Positions 1 to 7,624 of a stretch of 64,000 nt of DNA are shown here, in pieces. Position 1 is the first letter of the stretch, and every line of letters starts with the position of its first letter. The stretch comes from Algorimicrobium echini (GTDB lineage Bacteria; Bacteroidota; Bacteroidia; Flavobacteriales; Flavobacteriaceae). The stretch is taken from contig NZ_FOVN01000001.1 of the NCBI RefSeq assembly GCF_900115185.1, positions 620,001-684,000 on the forward strand, written 5' to 3'. The position numbers were made by a program, and so were the translations under genes. A model generated the notes under the pieces. The model had not been told where the DNA came from and did not search any database. It saw only the letters and a list, made by a program, of their open reading frames with translations.

Positions 1-568
1 TATTTTAGCTTATGATGCAGAAATTATTCCCGTTGGAAAAGACCAATTACAGCATATAGAAATTACTCGTGATGTGGCTTCGCGTTTTCATGCGCAAATG
101 GGTGAAACATTTGTATTACCAACCGGAAAAGTAGCAGACAATACCATGCTAATTCCTGGAACCGATGGTGAAAAAATGAGTAAAAGTCGTGGCAATTTTA
201 TCAATATCTTTTTAGACGATAAAAAACTCCGTAAGCAAATTATGTCTATCCAAACAGATAGTACCGCTTTAGAAGACCCTAAAGATTGGGCAACCTGTAA
301 CTGTTTTGCTTTATACAGTTTATTGGCTTCAGAAGCCGAAATAGCAACCATGAAATCCAATTACGAAGCAGGCAATTATGGTTATGGTCATGCCAAGCAA
401 GCCTTGTTTGAGCTAATTGTAGAAAAATTTGCAGAACCTCGTGAACGCTACCACCATTATATGAATAACCTCCACGAAATTGATAACGCTTTAAAATTTG
501 GCGCTGAAAAAGCAAGTCAAGTAGCCAATGCAGTTATTACACGTGTTAGAGGGAAGGTTGGGTATTAA
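1..568 (+). CDS. trpS: tryptophanyl-tRNA synthetase, C-terminal part (5' end outside window)
   Basis: Charges tRNA(Trp) with tryptophan in the cytoplasm. The reading frame is open from base 2 through the TAA at 566-568, giving 188 residues. The left edge therefore cuts the gene, and the GTG at 74 is an internal codon, not a start. The part seen includes the class I signature KMSKS at about 173-187 in the context GEKMSKSRGN, and upstream the stretch IPVGKDQLQHIE followed by RFHAQMGE, both typical of bacterial TrpRS. The N-terminal Rossmann half with the HIGH motif lies outside. It converges on dprA, with a hairpin between them at 612-631. Identification is firm. Confidence 0.95.
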   Translation, partial: ILAYDAEIIPVGKDQLQHIEITRDVASRFHAQMGETFVLPTGKVADNTMLIPGTDGEKMSKSRGNFINIFLDDKKLRKQIMSIQTDSTALEDPKDWATCNCFALYSLLASEAEIATMKSNYEAGNYGYGHAKQALFELIVEKFAEPRERYHHYMNNLHEIDNALKFGAEKASQVANAVITRVRGKVGY

Positions 569-611
569 AAATGATTTGGCATCTAGAATGGCTGGGTCTT
601 TATATTATGAG

Positions 612-631
612 ATTCCTGTCTTCGCAGGAAT
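612..631. terminator. hairpin between convergent trpS and dprA
   Basis: ATTCCTG at 612-618 pairs exactly with CAGGAAT at 625-631 around a 6-base loop, followed by TTTTAT on the plus strand. It lies between two convergent genes and probably terminates both. The same CCTGC/GCAGG core recurs at 9915-9932, 28669-28684 and, as a short form, 9770-9781. Confidence 0.6.
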
Positions 632-632
632 T

Positions 633-1736
633 TTATATAATCTCAAACAACTTTCCAGGTAAAGGTCTAATAACCCCTTTTAATTCCATATTTAGCAATA
701 GGCTAGCTACTTTATAAGTTGGTAGATTACAGTCTATAGCAATACTATCCAATTCTTCTTTAGATTTCGTTTGTAGATAACTATAAATTTTCTGTTCCTC
801 TGGTTCCAACTCCACAAACAACTGTTTTTGAATGGTAGGTTTCTGCTTGGTTTCCAATTCCCAATTCAACATATACGGAATGTCTAACGGAGTGGATAGC
901 AAATGTGCTTTCTGAAATTTTATTAAATTATTACAACCCACGCTTTGGCTATCGGTTGTGCGTCCGGGAACGGCAAAAACATCGCGGTTATAAGAATTAG
1001 CAATATCGGCTGTTACCAAACTCCCACCTTTTTCAGCAGATTCAATAACAATAGTCGCCTGACTCATACCAGCAATCACCCTATTTCGTTTTAAAAAATT
1101 ATTTCTATCAAACGGATCAGAGCTCCAAAAATCAGTTAAAAACCCGCCATTTTTTTCTACATCTACCATATATTTTTTATGTGTTTTAGGATAAATCTGA
1201 TTTAAGCCATGAGCCAAACAGCCAATAGTTTGTAAACCGTGTTTTATAGCTGCCTTCTGTGCAGTAATATCAGTTCCGTAAGCAAAGCCTGAAACAATAA
1301 CGGGATTGAAAGGTACGAGCTCTTCAATTAACTTATTACAAAAAGCAATTCCAGAACTGGTAATTTTCCGTGTACCAACAATGCTAATAATCCGTTGATT
1401 TTCTAGGTTTACATGTCCCGCTTGAAATAATAAAACAGGACTATCAATGCATTGTTTTAATAATTGCGGATAGTTTTCATCCATAAAATACAAACATTGA
1501 ATATTGCTTTCAGAAATAAACTGCATTTCCGCTTCGGCCGCTTTAAAATGACTTTTATTATGTAAATCGCGTAACACATGGGTTCCTATCCCATCTATTT
1601 GAAGTAAATGGTGTTTTTTTTCTTGAAAAACCGCTTCCACCGAACCACAATGATTAATCAGTTTTTTGGCCGTAATATCACCAATAAACGGCACACGTTG
1701 CAGTGCTAAAATATGTAATAAGTGCGTGTCGGTCAT
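633..1736 (-). CDS. dprA: DNA-processing protein DprA
   Basis: Loads RecA onto incoming single-stranded DNA during natural transformation; cytoplasmic. 367 residues, normal for the family. An N-terminal helix-hairpin-helix/SAM-like region (about 1-70, with VPFIGDITAKKL) is followed by the Rossmann-like domain. That domain carries IVGTRKITSSG near residue 120, GFAYGTD, FLKRNRVIAGMS and GGSLVTADIA. A C-terminal winged helix follows at about 300-365. The ATG at 1736 is the first in-frame methionine of a conserved start. No other competence gene is seen nearby. Identification is firm from the motifs. Confidence 0.95.
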   Translation of the reverse strand: MTDTHLLHILALQRVPFIGDITAKKLINHCGSVEAVFQEKKHHLLQIDGIGTHVLRDLHNKSHFKAAEAEMQFISESNIQCLYFMDENYPQLLKQCIDSPVLLFQAGHVNLENQRIISIVGTRKITSSGIAFCNKLIEELVPFNPVIVSGFAYGTDITAQKAAIKHGLQTIGCLAHGLNQIYPKTHKKYMVDVEKNGGFLTDFWSSDPFDRNNFLKRNRVIAGMSQATIVIESAEKGGSLVTADIANSYNRDVFAVPGRTTDSQSVGCNNLIKFQKAHLLSTPLDIPYMLNWELETKQKPTIQKQLFVELEPEEQKIYSYLQTKSKEELDSIAIDCNLPTYKVASLLLNMELKGVIRPLPGKLFEII

Positions 1737-1805
1737 GGTAGCCTTTTGATTTTCAACTTACAAGTAAAGAAATTTTAAGATGTTAATAAATTGTTAGCAA
1801 GATTT

Positions 1806-1835
1806 TTTGTTCATGTTCAAAAATTTCTAACTTTG
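1806..1835 (+). promoter_or_regulatory. Bacteroidota-type promoter of the HU/SPOR gene
   Basis: A -33 element TTTG at 1806-1809 and a perfect -7 element TAACTTTG (TAnnTTTG) at 1828-1835 are separated by 18 bases, within the usual range. The ATG follows only 5 bases after the -7 element, so transcription would begin at or next to the start codon. Confidence 0.6.
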
Positions 1836-1840
1836 TTTCT

Positions 1841-2782
1841 ATGCAATTAGAACCTTACATAAGCGATTTACTTTACCGTTACGAATGTGTGACTGTCCCT
1901 GAATTTGGCTCGTTTTTAACACGAAAAACGTCAGCAACAATTCATGAAACAACACATGCTTTTTATCCACCAAAAAAGGTGTTATCTTTTAATGAGCAAA
2001 TTCAAGAAAATGATGGTTTATTAGCACGTTACATTGCTGATGTTGAGAAAATCCCTTACGAAGAAGCTTCTAAAAAAATTAAAAAACGCGTAAAATACTT
2101 AAAATCCTATTTAGTTGAAGGTGAAACCATTGCTTTTGAAAACATTGGTAGTTTATCATTAAACAACGAAGGAAAAATGTTATTTGAACCATCCTATAGT
2201 TTTAACTATTTAACGGATGCGTTTGGTTTATCTCAATTTACTTCACCTGAAGTAACTCGAGACCTTCATAAAGAAACGGTAGAAGCTATTGAAAAAGTAG
2301 TTCCAATTGCAGTAACACCACAAAGACGCCAATCTCGTGGCTATTTAAAATATGCTGCTGTTGGTTTAATTGCTTTAACTATTGGTGGTTTTGCAGCTTC
2401 TAATTATTACGTGAATCAGATTGAAACACATAATCAATTAGCACAAGAGGAAGCCAACACCCAATTGGAAAGCAAAATTCAAGAAGCGACATTTGTCATT
2501 AATAACCCTTTACCGGCTGTTACGCTTAACGTGAAAAAGCAGTATGGGAACTATCACATTGTTGCTGGTGCCTTTCGCCTTGAAGAAAATAGCGATAAAA
2601 AAGTCAACCAACTAAAAGAGTTGGGTTATGCAGCACGCAAAATCGGCACCAATAAATACGGTTTACATGAAGTGGTTTACGCTAGTTATGAAGACCGATT
2701 AGAAGCCCTTCAAGCCTTACGTGATGTTAAAAAAACACATAATAGTGATGCTTGGTTGTTGGTGAAGGCTATTGAGGAGTAG
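1841..2782 (+). CDS. HU-like (CCDC81-type) domain membrane protein with SPOR domain
   Basis: 313 residues in three parts. Residues 1-130 resemble the prokaryotic HU-like/CCDC81 domains of Bacteroidota (VPEFGSFLTRK, FENIGSLSLNNEGKMLFEP). A single membrane helix follows at about 168-190, and a C-terminal SPOR domain at about 232-310 (YHIVAGAFRLEENSDKKV, AYASYEDRLEALQALR-like end). SPOR domains bind denuded septal peptidoglycan. With one membrane helix the HU-like part should face the cytoplasm and the SPOR part the periplasm. Exact function is unknown; a link between nucleoid and septum is inference. A promoter lies directly upstream at 1806-1835. Confidence 0.8.
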   Translation: MQLEPYISDLLYRYECVTVPEFGSFLTRKTSATIHETTHAFYPPKKVLSFNEQIQENDGLLARYIADVEKIPYEEASKKIKKRVKYLKSYLVEGETIAFENIGSLSLNNEGKMLFEPSYSFNYLTDAFGLSQFTSPEVTRDLHKETVEAIEKVVPIAVTPQRRQSRGYLKYAAVGLIALTIGGFAASNYYVNQIETHNQLAQEEANTQLESKIQEATFVINNPLPAVTLNVKKQYGNYHIVAGAFRLEENSDKKVNQLKELGYAARKIGTNKYGLHEVVYASYEDRLEALQALRDVKKTHNSDAWLLVKAIEE

Positions 2783-2798
2783 TTTTTTTTTCGTTCTC

Positions 2799-2855
2799 GT
2801 TCTCGATACTTTCATTTTGAGCTATCGCTAAAATGAACACGCGAACTGACGTGGA
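2799..2855. repeat. palindromic repeat A, copy 1
   Basis: 57 bases beginning GTTCTCGATAC and ending GACGTGGA. 55 of the 57 positions match copy 2 at 3249-3305. It contains two hairpins: TTCATTTTGAGC against GCTAAAATGAA (one bulged G), and CACG against CGTG near the end. It is the first half of an A-B module placed before the GIY-YIG pseudogene. Confidence 0.75.
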
Positions 2856-2893
2856 CTTTTAACAAAACTATATACTTTCAATAAAAACGACGC

Positions 2894-2938
2894 GTCACTT
2901 CGAGTGTCACGACTTTTTTGTCGTGATGTATCGAGAAG
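2894..2938. repeat. palindromic repeat B, copy 1
   Basis: Begins GTCACTTCGAGTG and ends GTATCGAGAAG, the same boundary sequences as copy 2 at 3343-3386. Inside is a perfect hairpin, TCACGAC against GTCGTGA around a T-rich loop. Its end GTATCGAGAA is the exact reverse complement of TTCTCGATAC at the start of repeat A. Confidence 0.7.
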
Positions 2939-2951
2939 CCAAATATTAAAT

Positions 2952-3242
2952 GTGAAATTATCATACGTCTACATATTACTTTGTGCTGACGACTCCTATT
3001 AGACAGGTGTCACTTCCAATATAGAAAAACGCTTTTTAGAACATCAATCAGGAAAATATTTAGATAGTTATACGTTTAAAAGACGACCGTTGACTCTTGC
3101 TTTTTATACGGAATTCACAGATATTCGATTAGCCATTCAAAGTGAAAAGCAAATCAAAAAATGGTCACGCGTAAAGAAAGAAGCCTTAATAAACGGTGAA
3201 TTTGAAAAACTACCGAATTTATCTAGAAAGAAATTTAATTGA
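2952..3242 (+). pseudogene. GIY-YIG endonuclease domain protein, interrupted by one amber codon
   Basis: Reading from GTG at 2952 to TGA at 3240-3242 gives 97 codons with a single in-frame stop, TAG at 3000-3002. The product would be a small GIY-YIG nuclease of normal length. It has YVYILLC, then SY(stop)TGVTSN where YYTG is expected, the catalytic-type Arg in NIEKRFLEH, and the Glu in QSEKQIKKWSR. The amber codon replaces the tyrosine of the YIG element. The gene fits tightly between repeat B (ends 2938) and repeat A (starts 3249). The downstream half has no evident start of its own, so the gene is probably dead. This single-domain family is common in Flavobacteriaceae. Confidence 0.8.
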
Positions 3243-3248
3243 GAAGTA

Positions 3249-3305
3249 GTTCTCGATACGTTCATTTTGAGCTATCGCTTAAATGAACACGCGAACTGAC
3301 GTGGA
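3249..3305. repeat. palindromic repeat A, copy 2
   Basis: Differs from copy 1 (2799-2855) at two of 57 positions. It starts 6 bases after the stop of the GIY-YIG pseudogene. TTCTCGATAC at 3250-3259 forms a perfect 10-base inverted repeat with GTATCGAGAA at 2928-2937, bracketing the gene. Confidence 0.75.
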
Positions 3306-3342
3306 TAACATTATAATCAGATACCCTTAATTAACAATAGGT

Positions 3343-3386
3343 GTCACTTCGAGTGATCTTGAGGAACGAAAGATTGTATCGAGAAG
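3343..3386. repeat. palindromic repeat B, copy 2
   Basis: Shares the ends GTCACTTCGAGTG and GTATCGAGAAG with copy 1, but has a different interior (GATCTTGAGGAACGAAAGATT, hairpin-forming). The A-to-B spacer is 37 bases here and 38 in the first module, so the whole A-B unit is duplicated on either side of the pseudogene. Confidence 0.7.
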
Positions 3387-3407
3387 TATAATTCCACTTT
3401 TTCATCA

Positions 3408-3415
3408 TACCTTTG
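3408..3415 (+). promoter_or_regulatory. -7 promoter element of thioesterase gene
   Basis: TACCTTTG is a perfect match to TAnnTTTG, 23 bases before the ATG at 3439. No clear TTTG -33 element was found at the expected distance. Confidence 0.45.
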
Positions 3416-3438
3416 CAGCGCATTTAAAAAATGACCGC

Positions 3439-3948
3439 ATGACACCTAAAACACCCGAACAATCCAAAACCATCATGACCGACTTGGTACTACCAAGCGA
3501 AACCAATCCACTTAATAATTTATTTGGAGGCGAACTATTAGCGCGTATGGATCGAGCAGCTAGTATTGCTGCCAGACGTCATAGTCGTCGAATTGTGGTT
3601 ACCGCTTCTGTAAACCATGTGGCTTTTAACCGTTCCGTACCTTTAGGAAGTGTGGTGACTGTTGAAGCTAAAGTATCTCGGGCGTTTAAAACCTCTATGG
3701 AGGTGTTCTTGGACGTTTGGATTGAAGACCGTGAATCTGGCATACGCGATAAAGCAAACGAAGCAATTTACACCTTTGTAGCTGTTGATGAAACCGGACG
3801 ACCAATTCAAGTACCAGAAATTGAACCTGAAACCAAATTAGAAAATGAACGTTACGCAGCAGCCTTAAGACGTAAACAATTGAGTTTGGTTTTAGCTGGA
3901 AAAATGAAACCGAATGATGCTACGGAATTGAAGGCGTTGTTTGAGTAA
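3439..3948 (+). CDS. acyl-CoA thioesterase (hotdog fold)
   Basis: Hydrolyses acyl-CoA to free acid and CoA; cytoplasmic. 169 residues with a single hotdog domain. The diagnostic stretch NPLNNLFGGELLARMDRAAS lies near residue 23, followed by TASVNHVAFNRSVPLGSVV. This matches the YciA/cytosolic ACOT type. Substrate length cannot be read from sequence. ATG at 3439 is preceded by an A-rich region and a -7 element at 3408-3415; the ATG at residue 13 is a less likely alternative. A strong terminator follows. Confidence 0.88.
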   Translation: MTPKTPEQSKTIMTDLVLPSETNPLNNLFGGELLARMDRAASIAARRHSRRIVVTASVNHVAFNRSVPLGSVVTVEAKVSRAFKTSMEVFLDVWIEDRESGIRDKANEAIYTFVAVDETGRPIQVPEIEPETKLENERYAAALRRKQLSLVLAGKMKPNDATELKALFE

Positions 3949-3970
3949 AAGATCGATTTTGTATAATATA

Positions 3971-4000
3971 AAACAGCCTGAACGAAAATTCAGGCTGTTT
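3971..4000 (+). terminator. rho-independent terminator after thioesterase gene
   Basis: AAACAGCCTGAA at 3971-3982 pairs perfectly with TTCAGGCTGTTT at 3989-4000 around a 6-base loop, followed by TT. The A-rich left arm makes it usable from the minus strand too, where the lipoprotein gene at 4046 ends. Confidence 0.85.
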
Positions 4001-4045
4001 TTGCTTAGTTTTTTTAATTACCTATTTGTTTTAATAGTGTAATCA

Positions 4046-4450
4046 TCAACAACCTGGGCAACTAATTGTTTCCTCATCAACAAGGGGTTTTTTCGGAAAA
4101 CCATCTAATTTCCAACCGTCTTTTTTTGTCCAATACTTTTTTCGCATTTCAATATTTTTAATTCTTTTTTCTGATTCGTGTTTCCAAAATGAGTTTGGAT
4201 ATCTATCTATTAATTTTTTGTAATCTTGTATAATTGAATCAGGTTCAATTTCTTTTTCATTAGTTACAATGCTTTCGTAAAGCTTAAAAGGCATTACATA
4301 CAGTTTTTTAATAGAATCCAATTCTTTATCTAAAGTTTTATGAGAATTTTTAAGTTCATTTAATTCGCTTCTCAATAGATTTACGTCATTTCTTTTAGCA
4401 CATCCTACAGTGAGCATAAGAATTAAAATTAGTAGATTATATTTTTTCAT
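4046..4450 (-). CDS. small lipoprotein with coiled coil, unknown function
   Basis: 134 residues. Residues 1-17 are a lipoprotein signal peptide ending in the lipobox TVGC (Cys17). Then come a predicted coiled coil (LLRSELNELKNSHKTLDKEL, about 25-48) and a TPR-like helix (IIQDYKKLIDRYPNSFWKHE) of the kind found in outer-membrane assembly lipoproteins. The C-terminus ends in CPGC. It starts 2 bases after the stop of the HExxH lipoprotein gene upstream, so the two are probably cotranscribed. No family was recognised. Confidence 0.65.
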   Translation of the reverse strand: MKKYNLLILILMLTVGCAKRNDVNLLRSELNELKNSHKTLDKELDSIKKLYVMPFKLYESIVTNEKEIEPDSIIQDYKKLIDRYPNSFWKHESEKRIKNIEMRKKYWTKKDGWKLDGFPKKPLVDEETISCPGC

Positions 4451-4452
4451 TA

Positions 4453-6259
4453 TTATTGACAGTTTGGATTAGAAGATTTAAAAGTATTTATCACGCTTAA
4501 AGTATTTAATCTTTCTTGTTGACTCAAATTAGACCAAGCTACCGTAGAATTTGAATATAAACCTGTAGTAGCGTTGAAAGTGCCACTTCCCATCAGACCC
4601 TCCCATGCCAAAGCTTCATAGACATCATTCGTTTGATTTGGGTCATATTCCATAAGAGCCTGTATAACTATATCCCTATAATGTTGAGCCATGGCTTCAT
4701 GTTGAGGGTCTGAAGGAGTTTGATCATGCGGAACGTCCCACTTCCATCGCATATAATAGTCATATAATCCTTCAAAATTATTCCGTAAATTAATAATATA
4801 ATTACGCCATTGTTCCTCTGTATATTGAGTGTAATTAAGATTAGGTTGATTTGCAGCGCTAAGTAATTTCCTAAAAACTTCTGCATGAATTATTTCATGA
4901 ATAAAAGTTCTTGCTATAGATAAGTTTGGTCTATCTAAATTGTTTTCATTAAAGGTAATAGTTATTAAATAATTTTGCGGAGGGCTTGTTTGCGCATTTG
5001 TACCGCTAATTAAATTTGTATTTGATGTTAATTTTAAATTAGCAACAGACATATCACTATCAAAGTTACTTAAATAATTTGCAAAAGTTGGAGCTTTGCC
5101 CATTTCTATATAAACAGAATTAAGACAAGTGTTATTTTTTAGATCACTATCTAAAATCAATTCTTCATCCCAATCCACCTCACCATCAAGCAACCATGCT
5201 TCTACAGCAGCTTCAGCAAATTCATCATTACCGTTTTCCTCTAAATATGTATCTAACTGATCTTTTAATAAAAGATTGTTTAATAAAAAACACACTTCTT
5301 CTGCTGATAAATTTAAATTAGCTGATGGGCCATTAAATGGTTCCGTTCCAGTGCATTCAAAATCTATATCACCTATCGGTACACATTTACCTTTGCAAGA
5401 AGTAGTAGGAGATGAGGTATTCCCGCCTGTACTACCATTACCATGACCGTTACCAGGATTATAAGGCGGAGGTGTACCTCCATTACTTGGTGCTCCTCCT
5501 CCTGATGGACCACCACTTGGATTACATGTAAATTCAGTAACTATAATTTCCCCTGAATTTGGAGGCGGATTAGTATTTGGATTGCCATCATCCTCATCAT
5601 ATTCACATGCTTGCCCATAAACATGGTTGCCTGAACTACAGGTGTCTGGTATATATTCCATAAGTATGCAATCATCTTGGTATAGCACTTTGGAAAATAG
5701 TTGATTTGAAAAGCCGCCCTCAATTTCGATCATACTAAAACGATTAGAGAAATCTACTTCTTCTCTATTGTCCAAACGAGTAATTTCTTCATCTGTAATA
5801 TCATAATGAACAAGAAATTCTTTATAGCTTCCATCATCTTGTAAACTTAAAAGAATATTCTGTAAACCTTCACCTGAAGGTGTATTAGTAACCAAAAAAG
5901 TGTAGGAATGATATCCGTTTTCAAACTCAATATAAGTCGCGAAATCAGTATCAATGGAAAGACCAGCTTCATTTGAATGAACAGTTCTATTTTGACTTGT
6001 TTTGCTAAATTCAGCTAGTTCAGTTTTTAAAGCACCAATTTTTGACCATACTTTTTTGTTCGCTATAAACTGGTTTTGAGGAATTGTTGAAATGGTAATT
6101 GGTTTCTGTTTGTATTCTTCTGCGGTAACAGCATTTTGGATATCATCATCCTTTTGGCAATTAGTAATAACTAAACAGGCTAGTAAAATTGTAAACCATA
6201 GAAATATAGGTTTAACTTGTTTTGTTTTGTTTTGTTTTGTTTTGTTTTGTAAAATTCAT
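4453..6259 (-). CDS. putative phase-variable surface lipoprotein, HExxH zinc-metalloprotease-like (frame broken as sequenced)
   Basis: The frame is open from 6216 down to the stop at 4453, but has no ATG, GTG or TTG before a TTG at 5895 that lies deep inside the protein. The only plausible start, ATG at 6259 after an A-rich leader, is separated from this frame by six CAAAA units (6220-6249) and runs into TAA at 6212-6214 after 15 codons. Seven or four units would join them. With seven the protein has 603 residues. It would have a basic N-terminus, a hydrophobic stretch (PIFLWFTILLACLVITNC) and then CQKDDD. QKDD after the Cys resembles the lipoprotein surface-export signal described in Capnocytophaga. 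A Gly/Pro/Asn-rich linker and HEIIHAE (4879-4899) follow; QHEAMAQHY comes later. Substrate unknown. Confidence 0.75.
6217..6250. repeat. pentanucleotide tandem repeat (TTTTG/CAAAA), six full units
   Basis: On the plus strand, a partial TTG is followed by six perfect TTTTG units (6220-6249) and one more T. It lies between the ATG at 6259 and the signal peptide of the minus-strand lipoprotein. The unit length is not a multiple of three, so each slip changes the frame. From the ATG to the GTT codon at 6216 there are 43 bases; one extra unit gives 48 and two fewer give 33, both divisible by three. Confidence 0.9.
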
Positions 6260-6371
6260 CTTTTATTTTTAAATGGTTCGCTAACAAACCTAGGCTAAAT
6301 ATACCGTTTATAAAATACGTAGTTATACGTAATTTTTGGGGTTTTGATGATAGTCAAACATCGTAAAAGAG

Positions 6372-6391
6372 ATCCCTTTTTTCAAAGGGAT
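6372..6391 (-). terminator. terminator after EnvC-like gene
   Basis: ATCCCTTT at 6372-6379 pairs perfectly with AAAGGGAT at 6384-6391 around TTTC, just beyond the stop of the minus-strand gene at 6396, with a T-rich continuation (CTCTTTTAC) on that strand. Confidence 0.65.
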
Positions 6392-6395
6392 TATT

Positions 6396-7622
6396 TTACA
6401 TCCTATAAATCCATTCCGCAGGATTGACCGTTTTGGTTTCTTTAAAAACACTAAAACTCAAAATGGTTTCGCCGTTGGCTGGATTGGTAAATACTTCGCC
6501 TACGGGTTGCTTGGTGCTTACCTTATCGCCTTTCTTCACATATATTTTTGACAAATTAGAATAGGCTGTAATGTAATTACCATGCTGAATTAATAGGGTT
6601 GGGTTTCCGTTTTTAGAGGAGATAACACGCAATACTTCGCCATTAAAAACAGCCCGTACTTGGGCATTTTTTTCGGTAGCAATACGGACGCCTGTACTTT
6701 GTATCATAACACTTGGCACCAATGGAGACGGTTGTTTTCCATAACGGACTTTAACAACCCCTTTTTCAACAGGCCATAATAATTTACCTTTATTAGAAAC
6801 AAAATCTTTGGCTAAAGCTGCTGCTTCTGGTGTTAAGGCAAAACCACTAGATGCGGTTGTTGTTTTCCCCGCTTTTTTGTTGGATGCTGCAATAGCTTCG
6901 CGAATAATTTTTTCTATCTCACGATCAATCTGATCAGCTTCACGTTGCTTTTTCTTTATTTGAGCGGTATAATTCGTTAAATTTTTAGTTATAGAAGCCA
7001 TTAACTCCCTATGCTGAACAAGCTCCTTTTCTAGTTCACGCTGTGCAACGCGGTTTTCTTCAATCAGCTTTTGTTTGTCCGCTTTTTGGCGTAATAAATC
7101 GGTATTGGTTTCTTGAAGTTCGGCTGTTTTGGTTTTTATGGATTCGCCTTGCTCCTTCTGGTAATTGGCATACTGATTTAAATATTGAACACGTTTATAG
7201 GCTTGCTTAAAATTAGTGGACGATAATAAAAACATCACGCGACTTTGCTCACTTTTGCTTTTGTACGATGTTTCAATCATTTTGGCATAACTGGCTTTTA
7301 GTGTTTCCAGTTCATCCCGTAATTCGGTAATTTTATTTTGATTGTCGTTTATTTCTCGCGTTAATAAATTGGCTTGCTGATTGGTAACCTGAATGAGATT
7401 TTTACGCACATTTACGCGGTAATTCACATCTTCAATCAACGATATTTGCGATTTCTGTTTGGTTTTATCCTTAAACAGTAACTCGTTAATTTGTTTAATT
7501 TCGGTACGTAAAGCTTGCCTGCGCTCTTCTAATTCCTGTTGCTTTTTACTTTGCGAAAAGCCTAAAACAGACATCAAAAGAAATCCTAATACTAGAGAAT
7601 ATGTTTGCGTTGGTTTTATCAT
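6396..7622 (-). CDS. EnvC-like murein hydrolase activator (degenerate LytM domain)
   Basis: 408 residues: a signal peptide ending near FSQS at 23-26, a long coiled coil to about residue 250, and a C-terminal LytM/M23 domain at about 285-405. Active M23 enzymes carry HxxxD and HxH zinc ligands. Here the first is GVRIAT and the second reads ILSFSVFKE, so the zinc ligands are missing. That is the pattern of EnvC-type proteins, which are known to activate amidases at the septum without cleaving peptidoglycan themselves. Periplasmic. The upstream genes at 7625 and 8401 are almost contiguous with it, suggesting one operon. Confidence 0.85.
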   Translation of the reverse strand: MIKPTQTYSLVLGFLLMSVLGFSQSKKQQELEERRQALRTEIKQINELLFKDKTKQKSQISLIEDVNYRVNVRKNLIQVTNQQANLLTREINDNQNKITELRDELETLKASYAKMIETSYKSKSEQSRVMFLLSSTNFKQAYKRVQYLNQYANYQKEQGESIKTKTAELQETNTDLLRQKADKQKLIEENRVAQRELEKELVQHRELMASITKNLTNYTAQIKKKQREADQIDREIEKIIREAIAASNKKAGKTTTASSGFALTPEAAALAKDFVSNKGKLLWPVEKGVVKVRYGKQPSPLVPSVMIQSTGVRIATEKNAQVRAVFNGEVLRVISSKNGNPTLLIQHGNYITAYSNLSKIYVKKGDKVSTKQPVGEVFTNPANGETILSFSVFKETKTVNPAEWIYRM

Positions 7623-7624
7623 GA

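Noticed and set aside
5893-5895. TTG as start of the HExxH lipoprotein gene
   Set aside because: It would remove the signal peptide and 107 codons of open, protein-like sequence upstream, and no lipobox would remain.
6220-6249. The TTTTG tract as a CRISPR or regulatory repeat
   Set aside because: Unit is 5 bases without spacers and lies inside a coding region after a start codon.
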